The position numbers were made by a program, and so were the translations under genes. A DNA stretch of 64,000 bases from Halobacillus sp. A1 (GTDB lineage: Bacteria > Bacillota > Bacilli > Bacillales > Halobacillaceae), in assembly GCF_024189295.1 (NCBI RefSeq), contig NZ_JAIZEN010000003.1, positions 1 to 64,000 of the forward strand, in the 5' to 3' direction. This document shows, one piece after another, positions 42,789-51,948 of the stretch. Position 1 is the first letter of the stretch; every line of letters begins with the position of its first letter. Under the pieces are notes generated by a model. It saw nothing but the letters and a program-made list of their open reading frames with translations, did no database searches and had not been told where the DNA came from.

Positions 42789-44063
42789 ATGAATTTACAT
42801 AGAGAGCCAATACCTGTTGCAGAAGCAGTGAAGCGGGTGCTTAGTTTAGAAGTGGAAAACTATATAGAGAAAGTAAACATTGAGAACAGTTACGATAGAA
42901 TTCTGGCTGAAGATATAGTAGCCACTCATTCTATTCCTCCATTCAATAAATCTCCTTATGACGGTTTTGCAATCCATTCGGAAAGTACGAATGATGCTTC
43001 CAAAACATCTCCAGTCCATATTCACGTTATAGAAGAAATTGGTGCCGGACATAGAGCCAGCCGGGCTATTGCACCTGGAGAAGCTGTTCGTATTATGACA
43101 GGAGCAGAAATACCTGAAGGTGCTGATTGTGTAGCGATGTTCGAAATATGCCAAACTTATGAGGCAGAGGGCGAGTCTTATATGACAATTAAACGCTCAA
43201 TGGAAAAAGGACAGAATATTATTGAGCAGGGCTCAGAAACAAAAAAGGGAACTTTATTAGTTGAAAAAGGCACGGCAATAAACCCTGGTGTCAAAGCTTT
43301 ACTAGCCACATTCGGTTATTCAACCGTGCAAGTCTATCGAAAACCGGTAGTAGGAGTTTTTGCAACAGGGACAGAGCTTCTTGATGTAGATCAGGCATTA
43401 GAGCCAGGGAAAATCCGAAATTCCAATGCATATATGGTAACAGCTCAGATTGAACGGAGCGGTGCGGAACCTTTATATCTAGGAAAGCTGGCTGATGAAT
43501 TTGATCGTTGTTATGAAGCAGTAAGTGAGGCTTTGAATAAGGTGGATATGCTCATTACTACTGGAGGAGTATCTGTAGGTGATTATGACTTGATGCCTGA
43601 CGTATATGAAAAATTGGGAGCAGAGGTCCTTTTTAATAAAATCGCAATGAGACCGGGCAGTGTCACAACGGTTGCTCAAGTCAACGGACAGTTAATGTTC
43701 GGCCTATCTGGCAATCCCTCAGCCTGTTATGTAGGGTTCGAGTTATATGTATACCCTTATATTCAAAAATCATTAAACAAAACAGAGCCGTATCACTCAA
43801 TCATTGAGGGTATTCTAGGAACTGATATAATGAAACCTAATCCATTTACCCGTTTTATAAGAGGGTCCGTAGCTTATGAAAAAGGAAAAGTTACAGTGTA
43901 CCCCGCAGGAATTGATAAATCTGCCGTTGTAACTTCACTTGCGCACACAAACGCATTTATAGTTTTAAAAGGAGGCACTAGAGGTTACCAAAAAGGGGAC
44001 AAGGTTCAAGTGCTTCTTTTGAGCCCAAATGAAGGATCACAGTTTTTTAAAATAGACGCTTAA
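42789..44063 (+). CDS. moeA: Molybdopterin molybdotransferase MoeA
   Basis: Inserts molybdenum into adenylylated molybdopterin, a late step of molybdenum-cofactor synthesis. The 424-residue protein shows the MoeA domains: 'PPFNKSPYDGFAIHSE' near the N-terminus, 'GEAVRIMTGAEIPEGADCVAMFE', and the MoCF-binding core 'GVFATGTEL' and 'TTGGVSVGDYDLM', then 'KIAMRPGSVTTVAQV..LMFGLSGNPSACYVGFELYV'. It is followed 13 bp later by moaA, forming an operon. The cofactor is needed by the formate dehydrogenase at 20381-23332. Confidence 0.96.
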   Translation: MNLHREPIPVAEAVKRVLSLEVENYIEKVNIENSYDRILAEDIVATHSIPPFNKSPYDGFAIHSESTNDASKTSPVHIHVIEEIGAGHRASRAIAPGEAVRIMTGAEIPEGADCVAMFEICQTYEAEGESYMTIKRSMEKGQNIIEQGSETKKGTLLVEKGTAINPGVKALLATFGYSTVQVYRKPVVGVFATGTELLDVDQALEPGKIRNSNAYMVTAQIERSGAEPLYLGKLADEFDRCYEAVSEALNKVDMLITTGGVSVGDYDLMPDVYEKLGAEVLFNKIAMRPGSVTTVAQVNGQLMFGLSGNPSACYVGFELYVYPYIQKSLNKTEPYHSIIEGILGTDIMKPNPFTRFIRGSVAYEKGKVTVYPAGIDKSAVVTSLAHTNAFIVLKGGTRGYQKGDKVQVLLLSPNEGSQFFKIDA

Positions 44064-44085
44064 ATTAAGAAAGGGGATGTCGACT

Positions 44086-45096
44086 TTGGTTCAATACGTT
44101 TTGGATAAACACGAGAGACCGATGAAAGACTTACGCATCTCCGTAATTGATCAATGTAATTTCCGCTGTACTTATTGCATGCCTGCAGAAATTTTCGGTG
44201 ATGATTATGCATTTATGCCCCAGTCAGAATTGTTAAGCTTTGATGAAATCGTTCGATTGGTTAAAATATTCGCCCAATTCGGCACTGAGAAAGTCCGTAT
44301 TACCGGTGGGGAACCTTTGATGCGCAAAAACATGGATGAATTAATTACTCGAATTAAACAAGTTGAGGGAATACAAGATGTAGCGATCACAACCAATGCT
44401 GTGTTTCTCGTCAGACAGGCGAAAAAATTAAAAGCAGCAGGCCTGGATCGTGTCAATATTAGTTTGGACGCTATAGAAGATGATGTTTTCAAAAAAACGA
44501 ACGGTCGCGGAATCAAGACGGCGCCCGTAATTAAAGGGATAGAAGCAGCCAGAGAGGCCGGTCTGCCGATAAAAATCAACATGGTGGTTAAAAAAGGGAT
44601 GAATGAAGATCAAATTCTTCCCATGGCACGTTATTTCAAGGAGACAGGAGATACTTTAAGGTTCATTGAATTCATGGACGTAGGGAACCACAATGGGTGG
44701 AACATGGATACTGTCGTTTCAAAAAAAGAAATTATCGATGAAATTCATCAAGAACTCCCTTTAGAAACGTTGGAACCCAAGTATTATGGGGAAGTTGCCA
44801 ATCGTTATCGATACAAGGATGGGTCTGCAGAGATAGGGGTCATTTCCTCTGTGACAGACGCATTTTGCAGCAGTTGCACAAGAGTACGCCTGTCTGCAGA
44901 TGGGAAGCTATTCACTTGCTTGTTCGCTTCAGAAGGGTATGACATTAAGAAGATGCTGCGAAGTGATGAAGAGGATAAAGCCATCATTTCTAAACTAGTA
45001 AAAATATGGACAAGACGTGATGATCAATATTCTATCGATCGTAAAAATAAAAAACCGGTTAAAAATAAAATTGAGATGTCATATATAGGTGGATAA
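44086..45096 (+). CDS. moaA: GTP 3',8-cyclase MoaA
   Basis: Radical-SAM enzyme for the first step of molybdenum-cofactor synthesis, converting GTP to 3',8-cH2GTP. The N-terminal cluster motif is CNFRCTYC, followed by 'RITGGEPLMRKNM'. A second 4Fe-4S cluster near the C-terminus uses 'CSSCTRVRLSADGKLFTC', and the chain ends in Gly-Gly (SYIGG), as required for activity. I prefer TTG 44086, about 9 nt after AAGGGG; ATG 44077 three codons earlier overlaps the RBS spacing. Operon with moeA; terminator follows. Confidence 0.95.
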   Translation: MVQYVLDKHERPMKDLRISVIDQCNFRCTYCMPAEIFGDDYAFMPQSELLSFDEIVRLVKIFAQFGTEKVRITGGEPLMRKNMDELITRIKQVEGIQDVAITTNAVFLVRQAKKLKAAGLDRVNISLDAIEDDVFKKTNGRGIKTAPVIKGIEAAREAGLPIKINMVVKKGMNEDQILPMARYFKETGDTLRFIEFMDVGNHNGWNMDTVVSKKEIIDEIHQELPLETLEPKYYGEVANRYRYKDGSAEIGVISSVTDAFCSSCTRVRLSADGKLFTCLFASEGYDIKKMLRSDEEDKAIISKLVKIWTRRDDQYSIDRKNKKPVKNKIEMSYIGG

Positions 45097-45099
45097 AAG

Positions 45100-45138
45100 A
45101 AGCGGACTCATCATGTAATGAGTCCGCTTTTCATTTTT
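45100..45138 (+). terminator. Terminator of moeA-moaA
   Basis: AAGCGGACTCAT (45100-45111) pairs with ATGAGTCCGCTT (45118-45129), then T-rich sequence. Confidence 0.9.
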
Positions 45139-45149
45139 TAGACTACTTA

Positions 45150-45236
45150 TCAGTTTCTCAAGATTCCTTCCCTTAGAAGGGAGTTTCGATTACTTTCCAA
45201 ACAAGGGAGTTTATATTGTCAACAAAGAAATTTAGC
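45150..45236 (+). repeat. Decayed right end of a MITE-like element
   Basis: 'AAGGGAGTTTATATTGTCAACA' style sequence and the ending ATTTAGCAGAGCC (to 45236) match the right terminus of the repeat family (AACTTTAACAAAGCC) with several changes. An intact copy begins 35 bp further on. Confidence 0.45.
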
Positions 45237-45270
45237 AGAGCCTTTTTTAAATGGCTACCCAGAAAATAAA

Positions 45271-45574
45271 TACTATGTTAAAAGTGGTTGTTGATATTGA
45301 TAAGTGAGTTATTCAACAATATGACAGGATAGTGGAAGACTTGGTTTCGAGATAATAGGTGTTCGTTGCCCTATTAAGAGTCAGGGGTAGTTGGGAAGCT
45401 GCTCGCTTTCCTGTGAGATTTCGCCTACCTTTTTCTCCCACCTCTTACACTTATATTAATCCAGGGAGCTCTTACCCTTGCTAAACATTACGGAAACCGT
45501 CCAAACAACTCGAAACTGAGTTTTCCACTAAATGGAGCATATATGAATATCAACACGGAACTTTAACAAAGCCA
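45271..45574 (+). mobile_element. MITE-like element, short copy, about 303 bp
   Basis: Begins TACTATGTTAAAAGTGGTTG and ends TCAACACGGAACTTTAACAAAGCC(A), well-preserved terminal inverted repeats. The central hairpin cassette is partly deleted (one arm near 45390-45450). Possible target duplication AAAATAAA at 45263-45270 and 45575-45582, but both lie in A-rich sequence. It is the minimal form of the family in this window and contains no gene. Confidence 0.82.
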
Positions 45575-45660
45575 AAAATAAAATAAAATTGAAAGGATAC
45601 TTTGCTCAATCCTTTATCCTCATCTATAATGATGATAGAATTCATACGGAGGTGCAGTCT

Positions 45661-46086
45661 GTGAAAACCTTTAAGCTTGTATCCCTTGATATTGTAGAAG
45701 AGAAAAACGACGACATAACTCAAAGAAGAATTAAGCTGAATGATGGCTTAATTATAAATCGCGAGGATGATCGAGGACGCTGGGTTATTGAAGCATACGT
45801 GGATAATATTTATGAAGAGTACTTCAGCAGCATTTTACAAACGGAAGAAGAATTATTCATACAAGTTAAAATTACTAAAAGCAGTAACCAGCCGGCAACA
45901 TTTATAGCAAAAGTAATTGATATGAATGTAATCGGAAATGATATGAATGTGATATTCATTGGGACGATGATCGATCGACGAAGAGAAAACATTGAAAAAG
46001 TACTTAAAACATTATTGGATGAAGGATATCAAGGAGACGAGCTTCTTGACGAGTTCAGAAGAAGAGGCGAAGAAGCCGGGGCATAG
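45661..46086 (+). CDS. YwpF-like family protein
   Basis: A 141-residue soluble protein. The opening 'MKTFKLVSLDIVEE', 'KLNDGLIINREDDRGRWVIEAYVDN' and following region match the YwpF family of Bacillus, whose function is unknown. The start is GTG 45661, after GGAGGTG (45648-45654); an in-frame upstream start at 45589 lies in repeat-element flank and lacks an RBS. The protein ends with a charged 'LLDEFRRRGEEAGA' helix. It lies 43 bp before the potassium channel gene and may be co-transcribed. Confidence 0.78.
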   Translation: MKTFKLVSLDIVEEKNDDITQRRIKLNDGLIINREDDRGRWVIEAYVDNIYEEYFSSILQTEEELFIQVKITKSSNQPATFIAKVIDMNVIGNDMNVIFIGTMIDRRRENIEKVLKTLLDEGYQGDELLDEFRRRGEEAGA

Positions 46087-46129
46087 GCGCTTCGTCTAGT
46101 ACATAATGAATTAAAAGGGGCAAAAATTT

Positions 46130-47491
46130 ATGTTATGGGTGAGAAAGCGCAGTTGGAGATGGATTAATGCATTGTCCCCATTCCAACTGATTGCGATGTT
46201 TTATTTGTTTGCTGTTACAATTTCATCCATTTTAATTGCCCTGCCAGTTGCTCACAATCCAGGGGTGGAATTGTCGTTCATTGACATATTATTTACGGCA
46301 GTAAGTGCTGTCAGCGTGACAGGGCTGACGACTGTTCCGACTGCTGAAACATTCAGTACCACAGGTTATTTCATTTTAGCCTTTGTCCTTCAGTTTGGCG
46401 GAATAGGTGTTATGACGGTTGGAACAATGATATGGCTGATCATGGGGAAAAAAATCGGTTTGAAAGAGCGCAGACTCATCATGACGGACCAGAACCAGAC
46501 TTCTTTCCAAGGCATGGTTCGAATGGTGAAAGAAATTGTCATTGTCGTATTAATTATTGAATTTATAGGGTTTTTAACGTTAGGAACTTATTTTTTACAA
46601 TATTATAATCCTGGCGAAGCCTATCTTCAAGGCTTTTTTGGGGCGATAAGTGCTATGACTAACGGAGGATTCGATATTACCGGACAGTCGCTTATTCCTT
46701 TCAGTGATGATTATTTTGTCCAATTCATCAATATGATTCTAATTGTAGCTGGTGCAATAGGTTTTCCTGTACTGATTGAAGTAAAGCAGTATCTTTTCAA
46801 CAATTATGAAATTCGAACCATACAGTTTTCATTATTCGCTAAACTAACGTCATTCACATTTTTTGCGCTAATACTTTATGGTGTTGTTATGATTATCGCG
46901 CTTGAATTCAATAACTTCTTCGCTGATAAAAGCTGGCATGAGATGTTTTTCTATGCACTGTTCCAATCCGTTACTACGCGGAGCGGAGGACTTTCGACAA
47001 TGGATATTAATGAATTCGCCGAACATACTCAACTTTTTATGTCATCGCTTATGTTCATTGGTGCTTCTCCCAGCAGTGTAGGAGGGGGTATTAGAACCAC
47101 CACTTTTGCACTTGTTGTCATTTTCATTTTGACTTTTGCTCGTGGAGAAAAGAATATTCGCGTCTTTCGAAGAGAAATCCATCACGAGGATTTGAATAGA
47201 GCCGTAGTCGTAACGATTATGGCGCTGATTACAGTGTTTACAGCTGTAATCGCTCTTACCATCAGCGAGCCGTTCTCACTCAATGAAATTATTTTCGAAG
47301 TGTGTTCTGCATTTGGAACCGTGGGGCTTTCTTTAGGAATAACCCCTGGGATGAGTACGTTCGGAAAAGTAGTGATCATGATACTTATGTTTATTGGTAG
47401 GATTGGAATATTGACGTTCTTGTTCAGTTTGTCAAATGATAGGAAATCAACGAATTATCATTTTCCTAAAGAACGGATATTGATCGGGTAA
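46130..47491 (+). CDS. Ktr/Trk-family potassium uptake membrane subunit (KtrB/KtrD type)
   Basis: Potassium (Na+-coupled) channel protein of 453 residues with four M1-P-M2 repeats. The selectivity-filter glycines appear in order: 'VTGLTT', 'TNGGFD', 'TRSGGLST' and 'FGTVGLS'. The intramembrane loop 'MFIGASPSSVGGGIRTTTFALV' is typical of KtrB. It needs a cytoplasmic KtrA/KtrC RCK subunit, not present in the window. KtrD-type channels in B. subtilis are also separate from their regulator. Potassium uptake matters for osmoadaptation in halophiles. A strong terminator follows. Confidence 0.93.
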   Translation: MLWVRKRSWRWINALSPFQLIAMFYLFAVTISSILIALPVAHNPGVELSFIDILFTAVSAVSVTGLTTVPTAETFSTTGYFILAFVLQFGGIGVMTVGTMIWLIMGKKIGLKERRLIMTDQNQTSFQGMVRMVKEIVIVVLIIEFIGFLTLGTYFLQYYNPGEAYLQGFFGAISAMTNGGFDITGQSLIPFSDDYFVQFINMILIVAGAIGFPVLIEVKQYLFNNYEIRTIQFSLFAKLTSFTFFALILYGVVMIIALEFNNFFADKSWHEMFFYALFQSVTTRSGGLSTMDINEFAEHTQLFMSSLMFIGASPSSVGGGIRTTTFALVVIFILTFARGEKNIRVFRREIHHEDLNRAVVVTIMALITVFTAVIALTISEPFSLNEIIFEVCSAFGTVGLSLGITPGMSTFGKVVIMILMFIGRIGILTFLFSLSNDRKSTNYHFPKERILIG

Positions 47492-47495
47492 GTAT

Positions 47496-47534
47496 AAAGC
47501 TGCCCCGCTTGTCATAAGCGGGACAGCTTTTTTT
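47496..47534. terminator. Bidirectional terminator
   Basis: AAAGCTGCCCCGCTT and AAGCGGGACAGCTTT form a hairpin with a T-tract. Confidence 0.88.
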
Positions 47535-47535
47535 A

Positions 47536-47655
47536 TCAGCAATAGAATGCTGCACCTACAATGATCAGTAGGATGAACAACACGACAATTAAAGCGAAAC
47601 TGCTGCCTGGTCTAGGGCACCTGCGCCCGTACTGGTATGGACTGTTTGCGTACAT
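47536..47655 (-). CDS. YjcZ-family small sporulation protein, 39 aa
   Basis: A 39-residue protein with a tyrosine/arginine-rich start ('MYANSPYQYGRRCPRPG') and the hallmark hydrophobic tail 'SFALIVVLFILLIIVGAAF' of YjcZ-family proteins, found in spore-forming bacilli and usually linked to sporulation. ATG 47655 follows GGGAGGTGAGATC; the longer in-frame reading upstream has no RBS. Single-span membrane protein. Confidence 0.85.
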   Translation of the reverse strand: MYANSPYQYGRRCPRPGSSFALIVVLFILLIIVGAAFYC

Positions 47656-48060
47656 GATCTCACCTCCCAAGTGTCTACATTTCAGCCTATGCATATGTTG
47701 AAAGATCGTATGGGCGAAAAATAAAACAATCTTCATTACCTGTAAAGCATTTGCTGCAAGCTCGATCAAACATAACCTTGTTTACGATCGGTTTTTAGAC
47801 GGCTCTGTCTCCATTTTAAAAATTAGCTTTGCCAAAGGTTCAAATAGAGTAGCCCCATTTTCAGTGCTTGTTTTTACCATTTTAGTTATTAACTGATGGT
47901 CACAATGAATAACCTTCTTCTAATTTTCACATTCTTGTAAAGAAACTAATAGAAAGTGAAGCATTATAAGGTAAACTTAGAGTATATAAGTTTATCGAAG
48001 GGTATCGTGGAATATAAAATATATTAAAATCCAAAATTTAGCATAAGCACATTAAACAAA
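47656..48060. other. Gene-free gap upstream of the carotenoid operon
   Basis: About 400 bases without a recognisable gene, repeat copy or terminator. The carotenoid promoter begins just after this stretch. Confidence 0.5.
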
Positions 48061-48069
48061 TGTAATCAA

Positions 48070-48098
48070 TTGCAAGTTACATATTTCATTTGTATACT
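48070..48098 (+). promoter_or_regulatory. SigA-type promoter of the rightward carotenoid operon
   Basis: TTGCAA (48070-48075), 17-bp spacer, TATACT (48093-48098), about 40 bp before the first start codon. I looked for a SigB promoter, as in staphylococcal carotenoid operons, and found none. Confidence 0.6.
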
Positions 48099-48138
48099 TT
48101 TTGTATAAGTTTTGTATTAGAGAGCGGGTGTAGTGACC

Positions 48139-49620
48139 ATGAAGAAAATTGCAATAGTAGGTGCAGGGCCGGGTGGATTAGCAGCTGCAATGATTCTAGC
48201 AAGCGAAGGGCATGATGTTCATGTCTTTGAAAAGCAGGGGTATGTAGGTGGAAGGAACGGCCATTTTAATTTAGGCTCCTATACATTCGATATAGGGCCG
48301 ACGTTCCTGAGTATGCCTCATATTGCAGAAGAGTTGTTTAATCAATCCCACAGAAATGTTCATGATTACTTAGACCTGGTAGAGTTAGCGCCTATGTACG
48401 AGCTGCAATTTTCGGATAAGCGTGTCCCTATGTATCGGGATTGTACAAAAATGTTAGCTGAGATTGCAAAGCATTTCCCGGGGAATGAACAAGGTTACTT
48501 GAATTTCATGGAAGATACGAGAAAAAAGATGAACGCCTTGCTTCCATTGCTGCAAACCCGACACCATCGTTTGAGGGATTATGTCAGTAAGAGAGCCTTA
48601 AAGGCGCTGCCAAGGCTTTCATTAGGAAAGTCTGTATACGATGTTTTATCGGACTATTTCACTGATGAGCATTTAAAAATCGCCTTTACCTTCCAGGCTA
48701 AGTATCTGGGAATGTCACCGTGGGAGTGCCCAGGAGCCTTTTCCATCTTATCCTATATGGAGCATGAATACGGCGTTTTTCATCCGATAGGCGGGGTGAA
48801 CCAGCTTTCTAAAGCTATGGCTGAAGTAACGGAAGAACATGGCGGCTCTATTCATTTAAATCAGGGAGTCCGGGAATTTATACTGGATGGGAAAAGGATA
48901 TCCAGTATAAAGCTCGATTCAGGAGAAACGTTTGAAGCGGATGAGGTTATTGTTAATGCCGATTTCGCTCAAGCTATGAGCCACTTGATAAAAGACGATA
49001 CCCTTAAGAAATATTCAAAAGAAAAGATTGAAAAGAAAAAGTATTCCTGTTCGACTTTCATGATTTATGCCGGTGTCGATAAATTGTACGATATGCCACA
49101 TCATACGATATTGTTTGCTGAAGATTATAAAAAAAATGTCGAAGAAATGACTAAGGATTTAGTGCTTTCTAAAGAGCCATCGATTTACATTCATAATGCC
49201 AGTGTTACAGATCCCACATTAGCACCAGAAGGTCACTCTGCAATCTATATATTAGCACCAGTGCCAAATAATTACGCAGAAATCGACTGGGCAGATAAAG
49301 AAGAGCAATTTAAAGAACTTGTCTTAAATGAAGTGGAACAGAAGACAGGTTTTAAAAACCTTCGTGCTCACATTGTTGAAGAGAAAGTTTTGACACCGAT
49401 GCAGTGGGAAACGGACCATTTCGTGCATAAAGGAGCAACGTTCAGTATGGGTCATCAACTTTCTCAAATGATGTATTTCCGTCCTCACAATCGATTTCAG
49501 GAGTTTGATAACTGCTGGTTAGTAGGAGGAGGAACGCATCCCGGAAGCGGACTGCCGACCATTCTTGAATCTGCAAGAATTACAACGAACTGGATAAATG
49601 AAATGGAGGCGGCCCAATGA
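48139..49620 (+). CDS. CrtN/CrtI-type carotenoid desaturase, paralogue 1
   Basis: FAD-dependent amine-oxidase-fold enzyme of 493 residues that introduces double bonds into, or oxidises, a carotenoid backbone. The dinucleotide motif 'VGAGPGGLAAAMILASEGHDVHVFEK' starts at residue 6, with 'GGRNGHFNLGSYTFDIGPTFLSMP' after it and the C-terminal FAD motif 'WLVGGGTHPGSGLPTILESAR'. Start ATG 48139 after GAGCGGGTG. Its stop overlaps the next gene by ATGA. First gene of a three-gene operon with a second desaturase and the synthase. Confidence 0.88.
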   Translation: MKKIAIVGAGPGGLAAAMILASEGHDVHVFEKQGYVGGRNGHFNLGSYTFDIGPTFLSMPHIAEELFNQSHRNVHDYLDLVELAPMYELQFSDKRVPMYRDCTKMLAEIAKHFPGNEQGYLNFMEDTRKKMNALLPLLQTRHHRLRDYVSKRALKALPRLSLGKSVYDVLSDYFTDEHLKIAFTFQAKYLGMSPWECPGAFSILSYMEHEYGVFHPIGGVNQLSKAMAEVTEEHGGSIHLNQGVREFILDGKRISSIKLDSGETFEADEVIVNADFAQAMSHLIKDDTLKKYSKEKIEKKKYSCSTFMIYAGVDKLYDMPHHTILFAEDYKKNVEEMTKDLVLSKEPSIYIHNASVTDPTLAPEGHSAIYILAPVPNNYAEIDWADKEEQFKELVLNEVEQKTGFKNLRAHIVEEKVLTPMQWETDHFVHKGATFSMGHQLSQMMYFRPHNRFQEFDNCWLVGGGTHPGSGLPTILESARITTNWINEMEAAQ

Positions 49621-51098
49621 TAAAGTCTCATACAGCTATTGTAGGAGGAGGGATTGGCGGACTAGTTACTGCTTTGCTCTTGTCTAATAAGGGAAATGAC
49701 CGCATTTCAATTTTTGAGAAAAATGACTATCTTGGCGGGCGTCTCACTTACGAAAGGCATGGAGACTATAAAATCGATCAAGGACCAACCATTATTTTAC
49801 TTCCTGATATGCTGTTAGATATATTAGAAGAAGGCGGAATGAGTCGTGAGGAAATTCCAATTGAGCTTTGTGACCCGCTTTATCACATTCATTTCAAGGA
49901 CGGAACTACCTATACGAAATACGCAGATACAGAAAAACAAAAAGAAGAACTAAACAAAAAGTTCCCGGGGAATGAACAGGGTTATGATCGATTTCTCAAG
50001 GATATGAAGCTAAGGTTTATGCAAGGAAAAGAGCAGTTTCTAGAACAATCATTTGTAGACAAGAAAAGTTTTTTCACTCGTAAAAACCTTCAAACCCTGT
50101 TGAGGCTGAAAGCTTATCAAAATGTTAAGAAAATGATGAGAAGCTATTTCAACGATGAGCGTCTCGTTGAAGCTTATACACTTCAAACGTTATATATTGG
50201 CGGACATCCTGAACAATCACCTGCCATGTATTCATTGGTCTCTTACAGTGAGCATACCCACGGAATCTGGTATATGAAGGGTGGGTATGCACACCTTGTT
50301 GATCTGATTGTCCAGGAATTAGTAAAAAGAGGAGTGGAAATCCACACGAAAAGTGAAGTCGAGCAATTGCCGATAACGAATAAACGAATCAATAATATAC
50401 AGGTCTCAGGTGTAACAACACCTGTCGATCGGGTGGTTTTAAACGGTGACTTCCCCGTGATGGACAAACTTTTTAATAAAAAAGATCGAATAAATCGTAA
50501 ATATACTCCATCTTCAGGCTGTGTGCTCATTTATATGGGGGTTAATAGACATTTTGAAAATGATACTATTCACCAATTTTTCATGTCTGACAATTTCGAC
50601 GCTCATATGAATCAAGTATTTACCCAAAAGATTTTGCCGGAAGATCCATCTTTTTATACCTTCCAGCCTTCATTGATTGATCCTTCTTTAGCACCTGAAG
50701 GGAAAGGTGTACTTTATACGCTGATACCGGTCCCTGCGGGGGAAATGGTAGATTGGAAAGATCGGGAAGTTCTCGTTCAAGCAGTTCTCGATGAAATGGA
50801 AAACAGGGGTTTTCCGAATTTACGAGAACATATCGAGTGGATGAAAGTGAGAACACCAGAAGACGCATCCAAAGAGGGGCTTTTTGCAGGAGGAAGTTTT
50901 GGAATTGCACCGACCTTATTTCAATCCGGTGTTTTTCGCCCTCAGCTTCAGCCTTATCCTGTAGATAATTTATATGCTGTAGGGGCGTCTATTCACCCTG
51001 GAGGAGGCATCCCTATCGTTATGCAGGGAGCGAAATTACTGGCTGATCATTTGCAGGAAAAGGGGACTTCGAGGCATAATTACAAGCGAGGTGGGTAA
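49617..51098 (+). CDS. crtN: CrtN-type carotenoid desaturase, paralogue 2
   Basis: Second FAD-dependent desaturase, 493 residues. '[19 protein letters not shown]' and '[28 protein letters not shown]' form the N-terminal FAD region; '[21 protein letters not shown]' closes it, resembling the C-terminal signature of staphylococcal CrtN. Adjacency to the synthase gene (as in crtMN) makes it the better candidate for the main dehydrosqualene desaturase. ATG overlaps the stop of the preceding gene, and the next gene starts almost immediately, so translation is coupled. Confidence 0.88.
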   Translation: MIKSHTAIVGGGIGGLVTALLLSNKGNDRISIFEKNDYLGGRLTYERHGDYKIDQGPTIILLPDMLLDILEEGGMSREEIPIELCDPLYHIHFKDGTTYTKYADTEKQKEELNKKFPGNEQGYDRFLKDMKLRFMQGKEQFLEQSFVDKKSFFTRKNLQTLLRLKAYQNVKKMMRSYFNDERLVEAYTLQTLYIGGHPEQSPAMYSLVSYSEHTHGIWYMKGGYAHLVDLIVQELVKRGVEIHTKSEVEQLPITNKRINNIQVSGVTTPVDRVVLNGDFPVMDKLFNKKDRINRKYTPSSGCVLIYMGVNRHFENDTIHQFFMSDNFDAHMNQVFTQKILPEDPSFYTFQPSLIDPSLAPEGKGVLYTLIPVPAGEMVDWKDREVLVQAVLDEMENRGFPNLREHIEWMKVRTPEDASKEGLFAGGSFGIAPTLFQSGVFRPQLQPYPVDNLYAVGASIHPGGGIPIVMQGAKLLADHLQEKGTSRHNYKRGG

Positions 51099-51099
51099 A

Positions 51100-51936
51100 A
51101 TGACGGACTTGAACAAAGCTTACGATTATTGCAAAAATGTAATTGATAACCACTCTAAAACTTTCTCTAAAGCATTTTCTATGCTTCCGAAACAGCAGAA
51201 GAAGGCTGTATGGGCTATTTATACCTTCTGCAGACGAGTGGATGATATTGTAGATGAAGGACTGCATCCCGAAGAAGAGTTAAAAGCCTTTTCTCAAGAG
51301 TTTGACTTATTCATTGAGGGCAAACTGAAGACGGATCACCCAGGGTGGATCGCGTTAGCTGATGTGTTCGACCATTTCACAATTGATGTAGAACCGTTCC
51401 ATCAAATGATCGAAGGACAGTGGATGGACTTAAGGCCGACGGATATCGAAGACAAGAATGATTTATTACATTATTGCTACCACGTAGCAAGTACAGTAGG
51501 ATTAATGCTGCTACCAGTAATTGCTCCAGGCAAAGAAAGAGATTTGAAGCAAGGGGCGATCGAACTTGGATACGCCATGCAGATCACTAACATTCTACGT
51601 GACATAGGGGAGGACTTGGAGCGAGGACGAGTATATATTCCAAGACAAACTATGGAGCTTCATCAATATACACATTCAGACCTGATGAACGGCACGATTG
51701 ACTCATCATTTATTGCACTTTGGGAAGATTTAGCGAAAGATGCAGAAAGCTATTATACTAGTGCTATCTCCACTTTACCGCAGTATCCTATCTATTCAAG
51801 GACTCCTGTTAAGGGTGCTGCGTACATGTACAGAGCTATTCTGACTTCTGTGAGAAATAATAACTATGACGTTTTTCAAAAAAGGAATTATGTTTCTGAT
51901 CAACAAAAGAAGCAAATTATTGCTGAAATGCAATAA
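51100..51936 (+). CDS. crtM: Dehydrosqualene/phytoene synthase (CrtM type)
   Basis: Condenses two prenyl diphosphates, most likely farnesyl (C30 route), in the first committed step. A 278-residue trans-isoprenyl synthase with '[12 protein letters not shown]', the first Asp motif in '[11 protein letters not shown]', and the second in '[18 protein letters not shown]'. Start ATG 51100 after GCGAGGTGGG; an in-frame GTG at 51091 overlaps the RBS. The 3' end of the coding region forms one arm of the bidirectional terminator shared with the convergent operon. Confidence 0.93.
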   Translation: MTDLNKAYDYCKNVIDNHSKTFSKAFSMLPKQQKKAVWAIYTFCRRVDDIVDEGLHPEEELKAFSQEFDLFIEGKLKTDHPGWIALADVFDHFTIDVEPFHQMIEGQWMDLRPTDIEDKNDLLHYCYHVASTVGLMLLPVIAPGKERDLKQGAIELGYAMQITNILRDIGEDLERGRVYIPRQTMELHQYTHSDLMNGTIDSSFIALWEDLAKDAESYYTSAISTLPQYPIYSRTPVKGAAYMYRAILTSVRNNNYDVFQKRNYVSDQQKKQIIAEMQ

Positions 51937-51948
51937 TTTGCTTCTTTT
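51906..51948. terminator. Bidirectional terminator built into the crtM 3' coding end
   Basis: AAAGAAGCAAATTATTG (51906-51922) pairs with CAATAATTTGCTTCTTT (51931-51947), followed by T. The left arm is inside crtM and the right arm touches the end of the convergent gene. Confidence 0.85.
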
